Below, in pieces: positions 48,253 through 59,112 of a DNA stretch of 64,000 bases. Source of the stretch: Streptococcus sp. (GTDB taxonomy: Bacteria > Bacillota > Bacilli > Lactobacillales > Streptococcaceae); NCBI GenBank assembly GCA_030528055.1, contig JAUMZQ010000012.1, forward strand, positions 27,081 through 91,080. Reading direction: 5' to 3'. The notes beneath the pieces were generated by a model, which ran no database searches, was not told the DNA's origin, and saw nothing but the letters and a program-made list of their open reading frames with translations. Positions within the stretch are counted from its first letter, which is position 1. The number at the start of each line of letters is the position of its first letter. The translations under genes were made by a program, and so were the position numbers.

Positions 48253-48795
48253 ATGCACAAAGAAATTTCGCCTGAATTATATAATTACAATAAATTTCCT
48301 GGTCTAGAATTTAAACAGGTTGGTACTCAAGTTACAACAGAAACGATTCAATTTACACTGGTGGAAAACTATCGTGAAGCATTTGATATTGTTGTGTTCA
48401 ATCAACGTTTTTCAGAAATTTTATCGAAATTTGATTATGTTGTAGGTGATTGGGCTAATGACCAATTACGCTTGCGTGGTTTTTATCAAGACGAACATAC
48501 CCAAGATAAGACAGAAAAGATTAGTCGCTTGGAAGACTATTTATTAGAATATTGTAGCTATGGGTGTGCCTATTTTGTTTTAGAAAATGATCATCCTCAA
48601 AGAGCTTCTTTTGATAAAAAATCACAACATAGAAAAGACGGAAAAGCTCGCCATAAACAGAAGCGATTGACTGAAGAATCAGAAAAACAGTCCTATAAAG
48701 AGAATCGGAAACGCCATAAACGAAAAAGAACAGAAAAGAAAACGGACAATAATCCATCAGATACCAAACGTCATTTTGTTATTCGTCAAAAATAG
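48253..48795 (+). CDS. YutD family (DUF1027) protein
   Basis: A 180-residue protein whose first ~115 residues match the YutD/DUF1027 fold ([39 protein letters not shown]). The remaining 60 residues are a highly basic, Lys/Arg/His-rich tail that could bind nucleic acid. The biochemical function is not known. It is eight bases before rlmN, the usual streptococcal pairing, and follows an AAAGGA ribosome site. Confidence 0.9.
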   Translation: MHKEISPELYNYNKFPGLEFKQVGTQVTTETIQFTLVENYREAFDIVVFNQRFSEILSKFDYVVGDWANDQLRLRGFYQDEHTQDKTEKISRLEDYLLEYCSYGCAYFVLENDHPQRASFDKKSQHRKDGKARHKQKRLTEESEKQSYKENRKRHKRKRTEKKTDNNPSDTKRHFVIRQK

Positions 48796-48803
48796 AGGGA
48801 TAT

Positions 48804-49880
48804 ATGAAACAATCAATTTATAATTTAACTCGTCAAGAATTGGGTGATTGGGTTGAAAAATATGATGAAAAAAATTTTCGTGCGACACAAATTTGGGAAT
48901 GGCTTTATCGCAAACGGGTTCAACATTTTGATGAGATGAAAAATCTACCAAAGACTTTAATTGGTAAATTAAAAGAACAATTTATTTTTAATCCTTTAAA
49001 ACAGCGAATTGTTCAAGAATCGTCTGATGGAACAATCAAATACCTGTTTGAGTTACCCGATGGTATGTTAATCGAAACAGTTTTAATGCGCCAGCACTAT
49101 GGATTATCAGTCTGTATTACAACGCAAGTTGGTTGTAATATTGGCTGTACTTTTTGTGCTAGTGGCTTAATCAAGAAACAACGAGACTTGAATAATGGGG
49201 AAATGGTCTCTCAAATTATGCTAGTTCAACGTTATTTTGATGAGCAAGGAAATGGTGAACGTGTCAGTCATATTGTAGTTATGGGAATTGGGGAACCGTT
49301 TGACAACTACGAGCATGTTATGAAGTTTATTCGCACAGTCAATGATGATAAAGGATTGGCTATTGGGGCGCGGCATATCACTGTTTCAACTTCTGGTCTA
49401 GCTCATAAAATCCGTGAATTTGCAAATGAAGGGGTACAAGCTAATTTAGCCGTCTCACTTCATGCACCAAATAATGACTTACGAACAAGCATTATGAGAA
49501 TCAATCGTTCATTTCCAATCGAGAAACTTTTTTCAGCTATTGAGTATTACATAGAAAAGACGAACCGTCGTGTGACCTTTGAATATATCATGTTGAATGA
49601 AGTCAATGACGGAGTGGAACAAGCACTGGAATTAGCTCATTTATTAAAAAATATTAAGAAATTATCTTATGTAAATCTAATCCCTTATAATCCAGTCAGC
49701 GAACACGACCAGTATAGTCGTAGTCCTAAAGAAAGAGTGCATCATTTTTATGATACCTTGAAAAAACAAGGTGTGAATTGTGTGGTTCGGCAAGAACATG
49801 GAACGGATATTGATGCGGCTTGTGGACAACTGCGTTCAAATACAATGAAGGAGGAGCAAAAAGTTGTTCAAATGGATTAA
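48804..49880 (+). CDS. rlmN: Dual-specificity RNA methyltransferase RlmN
   Basis: Radical-SAM enzyme methylating C2 of A2503 in 23S rRNA and A37 in some tRNAs. The 358-residue product has the CxxxCxxC cluster motif in [12 protein letters not shown] near residue 110, the conserved [10 protein letters not shown]-like segment ([12 protein letters not shown]) and the methyl-carrying cysteine in [14 protein letters not shown] near residue 345. The end overlaps the vanZ-like gene by 17 bases. Confidence 0.96.
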   Translation: MKQSIYNLTRQELGDWVEKYDEKNFRATQIWEWLYRKRVQHFDEMKNLPKTLIGKLKEQFIFNPLKQRIVQESSDGTIKYLFELPDGMLIETVLMRQHYGLSVCITTQVGCNIGCTFCASGLIKKQRDLNNGEMVSQIMLVQRYFDEQGNGERVSHIVVMGIGEPFDNYEHVMKFIRTVNDDKGLAIGARHITVSTSGLAHKIREFANEGVQANLAVSLHAPNNDLRTSIMRINRSFPIEKLFSAIEYYIEKTNRRVTFEYIMLNEVNDGVEQALELAHLLKNIKKLSYVNLIPYNPVSEHDQYSRSPKERVHHFYDTLKKQGVNCVVRQEHGTDIDAACGQLRSNTMKEEQKVVQMD

Positions 49881-50415
49881 ACTCAAGTCATTTTTGCATG
49901 AGAATGGCGAAGTGACTCCCAAGGGGAAAAAGTACTTAAGTTGTGGTGTTTTACTGTACAGTTTACTGCTTTCACTGATGTGCTTTCTTCCACAAATCTA
50001 TGAACCTGGAAAAGAAACACCGGGGATTCAACATATTGGTAAAGTAGTGGTGCTACTTATTCCATTCAATTCTATTGTGAATTTTGGAAAAATTATTTCG
50101 GCTGGTAATCACGTAATTGGAATTTTTGTGCAAAATTTAATGAATATTTTTTTGCTCACCCCACTAATCTTTCAACTTCTCTGGCTCGTTCCTAACATTC
50201 GAAAGGTCAAAAAAATTCTTTTGCTAAGTTTTTCTATTAGCCTATTTATCGAATGCACTCAGATTATTTTAGATATTGTTATCAATGCCAATCGCGTTTT
50301 TGAAGTAGATGATTTATGGACAAATACTTTAGGAGGCTACCTAGCCTTTCTAATCTACCAACAATGTCTACGAAAATGGAAGAAATATCAGTCCCGCATT
50401 AACGTTCGGTTTTAA
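49864..50415 (+). CDS. VanZ family membrane protein
   Basis: A 183-residue membrane protein of the VanZ family, with about four to five hydrophobic helices and the family motifs [10 protein letters not shown] near 70 and ECTQIILD...DVDDLW-like ending ([16 protein letters not shown]) near 150-165. In enterococci VanZ raises teicoplanin resistance; chromosomal streptococcal members have no proven function. The TTG start at 49864 is ten bases after AAGGAGGAG and lies within the end of rlmN. The rlmN-vanZ pair is common in the genus. Confidence 0.88.
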   Translation: MFKWIKLKSFLHENGEVTPKGKKYLSCGVLLYSLLLSLMCFLPQIYEPGKETPGIQHIGKVVVLLIPFNSIVNFGKIISAGNHVIGIFVQNLMNIFLLTPLIFQLLWLVPNIRKVKKILLLSFSISLFIECTQIILDIVINANRVFEVDDLWTNTLGGYLAFLIYQQCLRKWKKYQSRINVRF

Positions 50416-50446
50416 AAGAAAAAATAAAAAAATTTTAGTATTTTAT

Positions 50447-50475
50447 TTGACAATAAATAGTAAAAAGTTTATACT
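50447..50475 (+). promoter_or_regulatory. Promoter of the trp operon
   Basis: TTGACA (50447-50452), 17 bases, TATACT (50470-50475): a near-consensus sigma-A promoter driving the T-box leader and the eight trp genes. Confidence 0.85.
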
Positions 50476-50481
50476 ATGTCT

Positions 50482-50746
50482 ATTCATCAGAAGAGTAATA
50501 ACATTTTTACTTTCAGGGAGCTTGTGGTTGGTGAGAACAAGCAGTAAATTTTTATGAAATGGGCTGATGTACAATCAAATGAATTTGAAACAATAAAAAT
50601 TCGGTGAGCACACCTTACAGTGCACCCTGTTGTTGGACAGGATAGAGATATGAGAATAGTTGCTTATTTTTGTGCTATATTTTCATAACTGAGGTGGCAC
50701 CGCGCTAATACGCCCTCACACAGATTTTTCTGTGTGAGGTTTTTTG
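50482..50746 (+). promoter_or_regulatory. Tryptophan T-box riboswitch
   Basis: The T-box core TGAGGTGGCACCGCG is at 50690-50704, followed by a terminator stem CCTCACACAGA and TCTGTGTGAGG (50714-50740) with six T residues. Upstream, the GGTGAGA-type element of stem I (near 50530) is visible, and TGG at 50560-50562 is a candidate tryptophan specifier codon. Uncharged tRNA-Trp should favour antitermination. The 105 bases from here to the first trp gene show nothing else. Confidence 0.88.
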
Positions 50747-50851
50747 ATTTGTTGAAAATAATTTGCTAACTAGCTCTATTATAGTTAGTTATTAACGGTA
50801 ATATGTCATGTGGAAAAATTTCCATTTATTAAACAGAAAAGAGGAAGAAAA

Positions 50852-52039
50852 ATGGTAGAAACAAAAGGTTATTTTGGACAATTTGGTGGTAGTTTTGTAC
50901 CAGAATCTATACAAAATTTATTAAATGAATTAGAAGCAACATTTGAAAAATATAAAAATGATTCAGCATTTTTAGCAGAATACCATCACTATTTAAAGGA
51001 TTATTCTGGAAGAGAAACTCCACTTTATTTTGCAGAAAGTCTGACTGACTATTTAGGTGGCGCTAAGATTTATTTGAAACGAGAAGATCTCAATCATTTG
51101 GGTTCTCATAAATTGAATAATGTTTTGGGTCAAATTCTTTTGGCAAAACGGATGGGAAAAACTCGTGTGATTGCTGAGACAGGTGCCGGACAACATGGAG
51201 TCGCAACGGCTGCCGCAGCCGCTAAATTTGGGATGAAATGTGATGTTTACATGGGAGAAGAGGATGTGAACCGCCAAAGACTAAATGTTTTTCGTATGGA
51301 GATGATGGGGGCAACAGTTCATGCGGTGGATACTGGCACAAAGACTTTAAAAGATGCGGTGGATGCTGCCTTTGCTGCTTGGATGAACGATTTAGATGCT
51401 TTTTATGTTTTAGGTTCAGTTGTTGGTCCTCACCCTTATCCGACAATTGTTCATGAATTTCAAAAAGTTATTAGTAGTGAATCAAGAAAACAGATTCTAG
51501 AAAAAGAAAAGCGACTGCCAGATTATGTTATTGCTTGTGTAGGAGGAGGATCAAATGCGATTGGAGCATTTTCTGAATATGTCACAGACTCTACTGTTAA
51601 TCTAGTAGGAGTGGAAGCAGCTGGGCGTGGCTTGGATACTCAGGAACACGCCGCAACAATGACCAAAGGAAGCATAGGTGTAATTGATGGTATGAAAACA
51701 TATGCTGTTTTCTCAGAAGATGGTCAAGTAGCTCCAGTATATTCTATTTCAGCTGGCTTGGATTATCCAGGTGTTGGTCCTGAACATGCTTTTTTAAAAG
51801 ACTCCGGTAGAGTAGATTATGTATCTATTACCGATGATGAAGCTGTGGATGCTCTATTGTTATTAACCCAGAAAGAAGGAATATTACCAGCTATTGAAAG
51901 TTCTCATGCTATTGCTGAAGCTGTCAAGAGAGCTCCTTCACTAGATAAAGACCAAATTATTATCATCAATGTTTCAGGACGTGGAGATAAAGATGTAGCA
52001 GCAATTGCTGATTATCTAGAACAAAGAAAACAAAAATAG
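50852..52039 (+). CDS. Tryptophan synthase beta chain, first and divergent copy
   Basis: PLP enzyme condensing indole with serine. The 395-residue product keeps the key residues: PLP lysine in GSHKLNNVLGQ, catalytic Glu in [13 protein letters not shown], the phosphate loop [10 protein letters not shown] and the C-terminal SGRGDKD. It differs from the second trpB throughout; for example GSHK replaces GAHK and GVIDGMKTYAVFSEDGQVAP replaces [17 protein letters not shown]. The start at 50852 follows GAGGAAG; an upstream GTG frame lacks a site. It is the first gene behind the T-box and is 32 bases before trpE. It may act alone or with TrpA. Confidence 0.93.
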   Translation: MVETKGYFGQFGGSFVPESIQNLLNELEATFEKYKNDSAFLAEYHHYLKDYSGRETPLYFAESLTDYLGGAKIYLKREDLNHLGSHKLNNVLGQILLAKRMGKTRVIAETGAGQHGVATAAAAAKFGMKCDVYMGEEDVNRQRLNVFRMEMMGATVHAVDTGTKTLKDAVDAAFAAWMNDLDAFYVLGSVVGPHPYPTIVHEFQKVISSESRKQILEKEKRLPDYVIACVGGGSNAIGAFSEYVTDSTVNLVGVEAAGRGLDTQEHAATMTKGSIGVIDGMKTYAVFSEDGQVAPVYSISAGLDYPGVGPEHAFLKDSGRVDYVSITDDEAVDALLLLTQKEGILPAIESSHAIAEAVKRAPSLDKDQIIIINVSGRGDKDVAAIADYLEQRKQK

Positions 52040-52071
52040 CATTGTACTCTGAATGAAATAAAGGAAAATGT

Positions 52072-53430
52072 ATGAAAAAAATTTTACCGGCAGATATTTT
52101 ATCCCCTATTCTAGCTTATATGAGAATTCAGGGTAGGCATAAAATGATTTTGGAGAGTATCCCAAGAGATAAAGAAACCGCTCGTTTTTCTATCGTGGCG
52201 TATAACCCTGTTTTTGAAGTTAAATATGAAAATGGGCAACTATTGGTAAATGGAAAAGCAGTAGATGAAGATCCACTAGATTATTTAGAACAGTTGACCG
52301 TAAAGAAAAATCATCATTCAACATTACCATTTTGTGGTGGAGCGATTGGTTTTGTCGGATATGATATGATTTCTCTTTATGAAAATATCGGAGATATTCC
52401 AAAGGATACGATTGGCACACCAGACATGCACTTTTTCGTTTATGAGAGTTACATTGTTTTCGATCATAAAAAAGAAAAGATTTATGTAGTTGAAGAGTCA
52501 ATCTATAGTCACCGAACAGACAAGGAAGTGCAAGAAAGTCTAGATCAAATTCTAACTGAGCTACAAACTCCCGCAGTGGATGAATTCAAGGAATTGCAAT
52601 TGAAAAATTTGGATTTCAACAATCATTTAGAGCAAGCTACTTTTGAAAAAATGGTAGAAAAAGCGATTGAGTTGATTCGTCAAGGAGATATGTTTCAATG
52701 CGTGTTGAGTCAACGTTTTTCTTCAAAATTTTCAGGAAACCCTTTAGATTATTATCGCAACCTACGAGTCATCAATCCTTCTAGCTATCTTTATTTTTAT
52801 GATTTTGGAGAATACCAGATTATAGGGGCTAGTCCAGAAAGTCTTGTATCAGTTAAGGAGGGATTGGTGACAACAAATCCTATTGCTGGAACGAGAGGGC
52901 GTGGAGCAAATGAAGAAGAGGATAAAGAACTGATTTCTGATTTGTTGTCTGATGAAAAAGAAGTGGCAGAACATCGGATGTTAGTTGATTTGGGACGCAA
53001 CGATATTGGAAAAATATCGGAAATTGATAGTGTACAAGTGACTAAATACATGGAAGCAGAATTGTTTAGATATGTGATTCATTTGACAAGTATAGTCAAA
53101 GGTAGACTTTTATCTCATTTGACAAGTATGGATGCTTTGAAATCAACATTGCCAGCGGGGACAGTTTCAGGAGCACCCAAGATTCGAGCTATGCGGCGTA
53201 TTTATGAGTTGGAAAAAGAAAAAAGAGGCATCTACTCAGGAGCGATTGGCTATTTATCGGCAACTGGAGATATGGATTTAGCCATTGCTATCCGAACCAT
53301 GATTATAAAAAATAAAAAAGCTTATGTACAGGCTGGTGCCGGAATTGTTTATGATTCTATTCCAGCAAATGAGTACCAAGAAGCAATTAATAAAGCAAAG
53401 ACAATGACAAAAATAGGAGAGATACAATGA
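52072..53430 (+). CDS. trpE: Anthranilate synthase component I
   Basis: Converts chorismate plus ammonia or glutamine-derived nitrogen to anthranilate. The 452-residue chorismate-binding protein has the feedback-site segment MILESIPRD near residue 24 (LLES-type) and the catalytic regions GDMFQCVLSQRF, NPIAGTRGRG, EHRMLVDLGRNDIG and PAGTVSGAPKIRA. Tryptophan feedback binding is therefore likely. It overlaps trpG by four bases; the two make the heteromeric enzyme. Confidence 0.97.
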   Translation: MKKILPADILSPILAYMRIQGRHKMILESIPRDKETARFSIVAYNPVFEVKYENGQLLVNGKAVDEDPLDYLEQLTVKKNHHSTLPFCGGAIGFVGYDMISLYENIGDIPKDTIGTPDMHFFVYESYIVFDHKKEKIYVVEESIYSHRTDKEVQESLDQILTELQTPAVDEFKELQLKNLDFNNHLEQATFEKMVEKAIELIRQGDMFQCVLSQRFSSKFSGNPLDYYRNLRVINPSSYLYFYDFGEYQIIGASPESLVSVKEGLVTTNPIAGTRGRGANEEEDKELISDLLSDEKEVAEHRMLVDLGRNDIGKISEIDSVQVTKYMEAELFRYVIHLTSIVKGRLLSHLTSMDALKSTLPAGTVSGAPKIRAMRRIYELEKEKRGIYSGAIGYLSATGDMDLAIAIRTMIIKNKKAYVQAGAGIVYDSIPANEYQEAINKAKTMTKIGEIQ

Positions 53431-54002
53431 TTTTGTTAATTGATAATTACGATTCTTTCACTTACAATTTAGCTCAATATATTGGTCGCTTCGCAACTGT
53501 TCAGGTGTTACGAAACGATGAAAAAAATCTTTATCAAGCCGCACAAGAAGCGGAAGCCTTAGTATTTTCACCAGGTCCTGGTTGGCCAGCAGATGCTGGT
53601 CAAATGGAAAAAATAATTCGTGATTTTGCTAATCAAAAACCGATATTAGGTATTTGTTTGGGTCATCAAGCAATCGCAGAGGTATTTGGAGGAAAATTAG
53701 GGTTAGCTCCTAAGGTAATGCACGGGAAACAAAGTTGTTTAACATTTGAAAAGCCTTCTCCTATTTACAAGGATATTGAGGATAACTGTGAAATTATGCG
53801 CTACCATTCTATCTTGATAGAGAAGATGCCAGAAGATTTTGAGGTGATTGCTAAATCAACGGACGACGAAGCAATCATGGCTATCCAACACAAAGTATTG
53901 CCAATCTACGGTTTACAATACCATCCAGAGAGTATTGGTACGCCAGACGGTCTATCTTCTATTAAAAATTTTATTGATTTAGTAAATAAAGGAAAAAAAT
54001 GA
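53427..54002 (+). CDS. trpG: Anthranilate synthase component II (glutamine amidotransferase)
   Basis: Class I glutamine amidotransferase that supplies ammonia to TrpE. The 191-residue product has the oxyanion motif [12 protein letters not shown], the nucleophile Cys in [11 protein letters not shown] near residue 79 and the catalytic HPE in [11 protein letters not shown] near 170. It overlaps trpE and trpD by four bases each (ATGA-type junctions), so translation is coupled through the operon. Confidence 0.97.
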   Translation: MILLIDNYDSFTYNLAQYIGRFATVQVLRNDEKNLYQAAQEAEALVFSPGPGWPADAGQMEKIIRDFANQKPILGICLGHQAIAEVFGGKLGLAPKVMHGKQSCLTFEKPSPIYKDIEDNCEIMRYHSILIEKMPEDFEVIAKSTDDEAIMAIQHKVLPIYGLQYHPESIGTPDGLSSIKNFIDLVNKGKK

Positions 54003-55003
54003 AAAAATTTATTGAAAAACTTGCTAATTTTGAATCATTAACGGCTCATGAAATGACAGATATAGTTGAAAATATTGTAAACGGAAATGTTTCTGAATCG
54101 CAAATTACAGCTTTGTTACTTGGTTTAAAAATGAAAGGTGAAACGGTTGAGGAACGCACAGCTTTAGCTCAAGTGATGAAAAAACATGCCCAGCAAATAC
54201 CAACTACTATTACCAATGCGATGGATAATTGTGGGACGGGTGGCGATCAGTCTTTTAGTTTCAATGTATCAACAACTGCAGCTTTTGTTTTAGCAGGTGG
54301 TGGTGTGCAAATGGCCAAACATGGGAACAGATCCATCTCTTCCAAGTCAGGTTCAGCAGATGTCTTAGAATATTTAGGAATTAATTTAGATTTGTCTCCA
54401 ATACAGTTGGGAGAAGTTTTGGAAAAAGCAGGAATTGTGTTTTTATTTGCTAAAAATATGCATCCAGCCATGAAATATATCATGCCAGCACGTTTGAGTC
54501 TGGGGATTCCAACTGTGATGAATTTGACCGGTCCACTGATTCATCCAATGAATCTTGAAACACAATTAATCGGTATCAGTCGTCCTGAATTGCTAGAAAG
54601 CATGGCAGAAGTGCTGAAAAATATGGGACGTAAACGAGCAGTGATTGTTTCAGGACCAGATGGTTTAGACGAAGCTGGACTACATGGTGAGAGTAACATT
54701 GCTATCTTAGAAAACAATCAGATAAGATTGGAGCAATTTACTCCAGAAGATATTGGTATGGAGCGTATTTCATTGGAGGACATTCGTGGTGGAGATGCTC
54801 AAGAAAATGCTTCTATTTTGGTATCGGTACTAGAAAATCAAGCCAGTCCTTATCTTGAGATGACCGTTTTAAACGCTGGCTTGGGATTTTATGCTAATGG
54901 GAAAGTTACCAATGTAAAAGATGGCATTCTTTTATCACGACAAATTATTGCTAGTGGAGCAGCTTACGATAAGTTAAAATTATTACAGGAGTATCAAAAA
55001 TGA
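53999..55003 (+). CDS. trpD: Anthranilate phosphoribosyltransferase
   Basis: Adds phosphoribose from PRPP to anthranilate. The 334-residue product has the PRPP and anthranilate-binding motifs [17 protein letters not shown] near residue 77, [18 protein letters not shown] near 105 and the [10 protein letters not shown] loop near 220. It overlaps its neighbours on both sides by four bases. Confidence 0.97.
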   Translation: MKKFIEKLANFESLTAHEMTDIVENIVNGNVSESQITALLLGLKMKGETVEERTALAQVMKKHAQQIPTTITNAMDNCGTGGDQSFSFNVSTTAAFVLAGGGVQMAKHGNRSISSKSGSADVLEYLGINLDLSPIQLGEVLEKAGIVFLFAKNMHPAMKYIMPARLSLGIPTVMNLTGPLIHPMNLETQLIGISRPELLESMAEVLKNMGRKRAVIVSGPDGLDEAGLHGESNIAILENNQIRLEQFTPEDIGMERISLEDIRGGDAQENASILVSVLENQASPYLEMTVLNAGLGFYANGKVTNVKDGILLSRQIIASGAAYDKLKLLQEYQK

Positions 55004-55767
55004 GCCAAGAATTTCTTCCAACCATTATCAAACAAAAAAAACAAGAAGTTGCTTCTATGACTTACGAAGATTTAAAACCATTGCGTTCTAGCTATTCATT
55101 TTACGAATTTGTAAAAAACAATTCAAAAGAACTACAAGTCATAGCAGAGATTAAGAAAGCTAGCCCCAGTTTAGGAGCTATCAATTTAGAAGTTGATATT
55201 ATAAAACAAGCAAAAAACTATGAGGATAGTGGTGCAGCCATGATTTCCGTATTGACAGATGAACTTTTTTTCAAGGGACATTTAGAATATTTGAGGGAAG
55301 TTGCAACAGCAGTTCAAATTCCTATCCTTAACAAAGATTTTATTATCGATGAAAAACAAATTATCCGAGCGAGAAATGCTGGTGCGACAGTTATTCTTTT
55401 GATTGTAGCTATCTTGCCCGAGAAACGATTGAAAGAATTATATGATTTTGCTACTGGTTTAGGATTGGAAGTTCTAGTTGAGACACATAATTTGGCAGAA
55501 TTGGAAGTGGCTCATCGTATAGATGCTTCTATTATTGGAGTGAATAATCGAAATTTGGTCACTTTTGAAACTGATATTAATACGAGCCTTGAATTATCCA
55601 CTCATTTTAAATCAAATAAGGTCTATGTTTCAGAGTCGGCAATTTTTGGCGCGGAAGAAGCAACAATACTGGCTCCCTACTTCCAAGCTATTTTGGTTGG
55701 AACAGCCCTAATGCAAGCAGATGATGTTTCACAAAGAATGAAGGAGCTGAAAATTGACAAAGGTTAA
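55000..55767 (+). CDS. trpC: Indole-3-glycerol phosphate synthase
   Basis: TIM-barrel enzyme that closes the indole ring. The 255-residue product has the signature [13 protein letters not shown] near residue 50 with the catalytic lysine, [12 protein letters not shown] near 80, [10 protein letters not shown] near 107 with the second lysine, and [11 protein letters not shown] near 180. The SPS loop reads SPSLGAI, an ordinary variant. It is separate from trpF, as in most Firmicutes, and overlaps it by 14 bases. Confidence 0.97.
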   Translation: MSQEFLPTIIKQKKQEVASMTYEDLKPLRSSYSFYEFVKNNSKELQVIAEIKKASPSLGAINLEVDIIKQAKNYEDSGAAMISVLTDELFFKGHLEYLREVATAVQIPILNKDFIIDEKQIIRARNAGATVILLIVAILPEKRLKELYDFATGLGLEVLVETHNLAELEVAHRIDASIIGVNNRNLVTFETDINTSLELSTHFKSNKVYVSESAIFGAEEATILAPYFQAILVGTALMQADDVSQRMKELKIDKG

Positions 55768-56341
55768 AATCTGTGGTCTATCTACGATAGAAGCTGTGGA
55801 ATCGGCAGTTTTTTCAGGAGCTGACTATATAGGATTTGTTTTTGCCCCTAGTAAACGGCAAATAAGTTTTGAGACAGCTAAAATGTTGTCAGAAAAAATT
55901 CCTTCAACAATAAAAAAAGTAGGTGTTTTTGTTTCACCTAGCCTAGAACAAATTAACAAAGCTCTATCCATTGTAGATTTGGATTTAGTGCAGATACATG
56001 GTGAAATGGATGAAGTAGTCTATTCTCAAATAAATCTTCCCATTATCCGTGCTTATCAGATGGATAAAAAAATCAATGAGGTTGATGAAAAAATAGATTT
56101 CCTACTGTTTGATTCCCCAAATGCTGGGAGTGGTCAACTGTTTCAATGGGATTATCTAAAAACAGACCGATTGACTAAAAAATTTTTTATTGCTGGTGGT
56201 TTAACCAAAGATAATGTGCTAGATGCTATTGAGCAGTTCCATCCTTATGCGGTAGATGTATCTAGTGGAGTAGAAACAAATGGTCAAAAAGATGCAGTGA
56301 AAATAAAAGAATTTATAGAAAGAGTGAAATATGGCATATAA
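55754..56341 (+). CDS. trpF: Phosphoribosylanthranilate isomerase
   Basis: TIM-barrel isomerase converting phosphoribosylanthranilate to CdRP. The 195-residue product has the catalytic cysteine in VKICGLS at residue 7, the [12 protein letters not shown] segment and the catalytic aspartate expected in [11 protein letters not shown] near residue 120 (family DT/DS-type). It begins with TTG 55754 behind AAGGAG (55741-55746), inside the end of trpC; no ATG fits. It overlaps trpB by 11 bases. Confidence 0.95.
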   Translation: MTKVKICGLSTIEAVESAVFSGADYIGFVFAPSKRQISFETAKMLSEKIPSTIKKVGVFVSPSLEQINKALSIVDLDLVQIHGEMDEVVYSQINLPIIRAYQMDKKINEVDEKIDFLLFDSPNAGSGQLFQWDYLKTDRLTKKFFIAGGLTKDNVLDAIEQFHPYAVDVSSGVETNGQKDAVKIKEFIERVKYGI

Positions 56342-57551
56342 TCAACCCAATCAAGATGGTTTTTATGGTAATTTTGGTGGACGATTTGTTCCCGAAACTC
56401 TCATGACAGCGGTTTTAGAATTAGAACAAGCTTATAGAGAAAGTAAGGAAGACACGAGTTTTCAAGAAGAGTTAGATGAGTTACTTAAACAATATGTGGG
56501 ACGTGAAAATCCTCTTTACTTTGCTAAAAATTTGACAGCTTATGCCGGTGGAGCAGATATTTACCTAAAAAGAGAAGATCTAAATCATACTGGTGCACAT
56601 AAAATTAATAATGCTTTAGGGCAAGTTTTACTAGCAAAACGGATGGGGAAACGTAAAATAATTGCCGAGACAGGAGCAGGGCAGCATGGAGTAGCCACAG
56701 CGACAGCAGCAGCTTTGTTCAATATGGATTGTAGTATCTATATGGGGGAAGAAGATGTTAGGAGACAGGCTCTCAATGTTTTTAGAATGGAACTCTTGGG
56801 TGCCAAAGTAGTATCTGTTACAGATGGTTCTAGGGTTTTGAAAGATGCGGTTAATGCAGCACTAAGAGCATGGGTGGCAAATGTTGAAGATACACATTAC
56901 ATCATGGGCTCTGCCTTGGGACCACATCCTTTTCCTGAAATTGTTCGGGATTATCAGAGTGTCATAGGCAAAGAAGCTAAGAAACAATTTGCTGAGCAAA
57001 ATGAAGGAGCTCTGCCTGATGCTTTGGTAGCTTGTGTTGGTGGAGGTTCTAATGCCATTGGACTTTTCTATCCTTTCGTTGAGGATACATCTGTAGCTAT
57101 GTACGGAACGGAAGCGGCAGGACAGGGAATTGATACAAAAAGACATGCTGCTACTCTAACCAAGGGGAATCCTGGTATTCTTCATGGTGCACTTATGGAT
57201 GTTCTTCAAGATGAGCAAGGTCAAATTTTAGAAGCTTTTTCGATTTCAGCTGGTTTGGATTATCCAGGAATTGGCCCAGAACACTCTCATTTCAATGCCA
57301 TAAAACGAGCAACTTATGTTCCCGTAACAGACGATGAAGCTTTGGAAGCTTTTCAATTACTTTCTCGTATTGAGGGAATTATTCCTGCCTTGGAATCCAG
57401 TCATGCCATTTCCTATGCTATAAAATTAGCCAAAAAATTAGGAAAAGGAAAGTCTATGATTGTTTGTCTATCTGGACGAGGGGATAAAGATGTGGTTCAA
57501 GTCCAAGAAATTCTAAAGAGCAGAAAAATGGAAGAACGGGGTGGGATATGA
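56331..57551 (+). CDS. trpB: Tryptophan synthase beta chain, canonical copy
   Basis: Beta subunit of the alpha2beta2 tryptophan synthase, joining indole and serine. The 406-residue product has the PLP lysine in [11 protein letters not shown], catalytic Glu in [23 protein letters not shown] and SGRGDKD. This copy has the features of the usual Firmicutes TrpB and sits next to trpA, with the stop overlapping the trpA start by four bases, so it is the expected TrpA partner. Confidence 0.97.
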   Translation: MAYNQPNQDGFYGNFGGRFVPETLMTAVLELEQAYRESKEDTSFQEELDELLKQYVGRENPLYFAKNLTAYAGGADIYLKREDLNHTGAHKINNALGQVLLAKRMGKRKIIAETGAGQHGVATATAAALFNMDCSIYMGEEDVRRQALNVFRMELLGAKVVSVTDGSRVLKDAVNAALRAWVANVEDTHYIMGSALGPHPFPEIVRDYQSVIGKEAKKQFAEQNEGALPDALVACVGGGSNAIGLFYPFVEDTSVAMYGTEAAGQGIDTKRHAATLTKGNPGILHGALMDVLQDEQGQILEAFSISAGLDYPGIGPEHSHFNAIKRATYVPVTDDEALEAFQLLSRIEGIIPALESSHAISYAIKLAKKLGKGKSMIVCLSGRGDKDVVQVQEILKSRKMEERGGI

Positions 57552-58327
57552 CAAAGTCGTTAACAAAACATTTAAAAGCAATTAAAAATCAAGGAAATGG
57601 GCTTTTTATTCCCTACATTATGGCTGGAGATCATGAAAAAGGCTTGGACGGACTTCCTGAAACCGTTTCTTATTTGGAAAATTTAGGTGTTTCTGCTATT
57701 GAGGTTGGTGTTCCCTTTTCGGATCCCGTTGCAGATGGTCCTGTGATTGAAGCTGCTGGTTTAAGAAGTCTAGGAAAGCATACATCTCTTAAGGGGTTGG
57801 TTGAGAAATTACAAAAATTAGAAACGAAAATCCCACTGATTATCATGACTTACTTTAATCCTATTTTTCAATATGGTTTAAAACAATTTGTCTCCGATTT
57901 ACAGCAAACATCTGTTAAAGGGCTTATTATTCCAGACTTACCACATGAGCATGAAGATTTTATCGCTCCTTTGCTGGTTCATTCTGATATTGCTCTTATT
58001 CCTTTAGTTAGTTTAACAACTAAACTAGAACGACAAAAGAAACTAATTCAAGATGCTGAGGGCTTCATTTATGCAGTTGCGATTAATGGGGTGACAGGAA
58101 AGACAGGGAATTACCGTGAAGATTTAGACAAGCACTTGGAACAGCTACATCAAATAGCAAAAATTCCAGTATTGACAGGTTTTGGAGTTTCCAATATTCA
58201 TGATGTTGCTCGATTTAATGAAGTGTCAGATGGTGTTATTGTCGGTTCAAAAATTGTCAAAGCTCTATATGAGCAAGACCCTACGATTAGCTCCTTCATC
58301 GAAGAAGCAGTAGCTTATAAAAAATAA
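57548..58327 (+). CDS. trpA: Tryptophan synthase alpha chain
   Basis: Cleaves indole-3-glycerol phosphate to indole and glyceraldehyde 3-phosphate, passing indole to TrpB. The 259-residue TIM-barrel protein has catalytic Glu in [18 protein letters not shown] (first Glu) and Asp in [11 protein letters not shown] near residue 133, with the GFGVSN phosphate loop near 220. It is the last gene of the operon. Its final 32 bases overlap the convergent prepilin peptidase gene. Confidence 0.97.
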   Translation: MTKSLTKHLKAIKNQGNGLFIPYIMAGDHEKGLDGLPETVSYLENLGVSAIEVGVPFSDPVADGPVIEAAGLRSLGKHTSLKGLVEKLQKLETKIPLIIMTYFNPIFQYGLKQFVSDLQQTSVKGLIIPDLPHEHEDFIAPLLVHSDIALIPLVSLTTKLERQKKLIQDAEGFIYAVAINGVTGKTGNYREDLDKHLEQLHQIAKIPVLTGFGVSNIHDVARFNEVSDGVIVGSKIVKALYEQDPTISSFIEEAVAYKK

Positions 58328-58958
58328 GAAAAACAGTAGCAGAGAAAAGACAGGGAATAAACGCTATTCGGTCTTTTTTCTTTTTATATCCAAATTGTAT
58401 AAAACCAAGAAGACAAGCAATCTGTATGATTATTAAAATATGGTTCAAGGAAAATATGGTCGCGCAAGAAGACAAAAACAGAAAGTCACCAGCACCGATT
58501 CGTAAATTAATAAAAATAGCTAAAATACCTACAAATAAAAAGAAGAGCATGGTAATATTCCAACCAGTAAGAATGCAGAGTATACAATGAAATAAAAACC
58601 AAATAAAAACAGGATATTCAAGATATTTTTGATCATAAAGAGCTAGGATAACTCCCATTATAAGAAGAACGAGTTGGCTAAGATCAATTACTTTTAAAGA
58701 AGTCAGTAGAAATAGCAAGCCAATCCCTAACTTGAAAAAATGATATCCTATGGAAAATGGAAAAGAGTAAGTCGTGTTCGTCTGTCTGGGAGCTATTTTA
58801 GAAAAAAATGAGAAGAAATTTTTGGATAAGAAGAGTCGGTACCAATGTTTGTAATCAGTTGGAGAAGATAAAATGGTTTGATCAGAAAAATGGTTTACAA
58901 ACCATTTTAAAAGTGGTGCTGTCGCTGTTCCCATAAGAAAAAAATAAAAATGAATCAT
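58296..58958 (-). CDS. Type IV prepilin peptidase (ComC/PilD-like) of the competence system
   Basis: Aspartic membrane protease that cleaves and methylates pilin-like competence proteins. The 220-residue product is highly hydrophobic with about six helices, and carries the two catalytic aspartates in [10 protein letters not shown] near residue 109 and RIGAGDFLF near 155. The N-terminal CxxC zinc pairs of the E. coli type are absent, as in other streptococcal members. It is convergent with trpA, so it is separate from the trp operon. The gene points to competence ability. Confidence 0.85.
   Translation of the reverse strand: MIHFYFFLMGTATAPLLKWFVNHFSDQTILSSPTDYKHWYRLFLSKNFFSFFSKIAPRQTNTTYSFPFSIGYHFFKLGIGLLFLLTSLKVIDLSQLVLLIMGVILALYDQKYLEYPVFIWFLFHCILCILTGWNITMLFFLFVGILAIFINLRIGAGDFLFLSSCATIFSLNHILIIIQIACLLGFIQFGYKKKKDRIAFIPCLFSATVFLIFYKLLLLR
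58345..58380 (+). terminator. Terminator of the trp operon
   Basis: AAAAGAC-GGGAATA pairs with TATTC-GTCTTTT with one mismatch, followed by T residues. It falls inside the 3' end of the convergent prepilin peptidase gene. Confidence 0.7.
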
Positions 58959-59029
58959 ACTTATTTATTCGTTAAAATTTCTGAAAAATTGCAACTTTTC
59001 TAATAAAAGCTAATCTGAGGTTAAATGCC

Positions 59030-59093
59030 TTGACTTTCTTATTTAGAAACATTATAATCAAAATATAGTCAATAAAGATTAGAATCATTATAA
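59030..59093 (+). promoter_or_regulatory. dpr promoter with PerR box
   Basis: TTGACT (59030-59035), 17 bases, TATAAT (59053-59058). At 59079-59093, TTAGAATCATTATAA matches the PerR box TTATAATNATTATAA at all but one position. Peroxide should relieve repression. Confidence 0.8.
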
Positions 59094-59112
59094 ATAAAGT
59101 TGAGGTAAAAAT

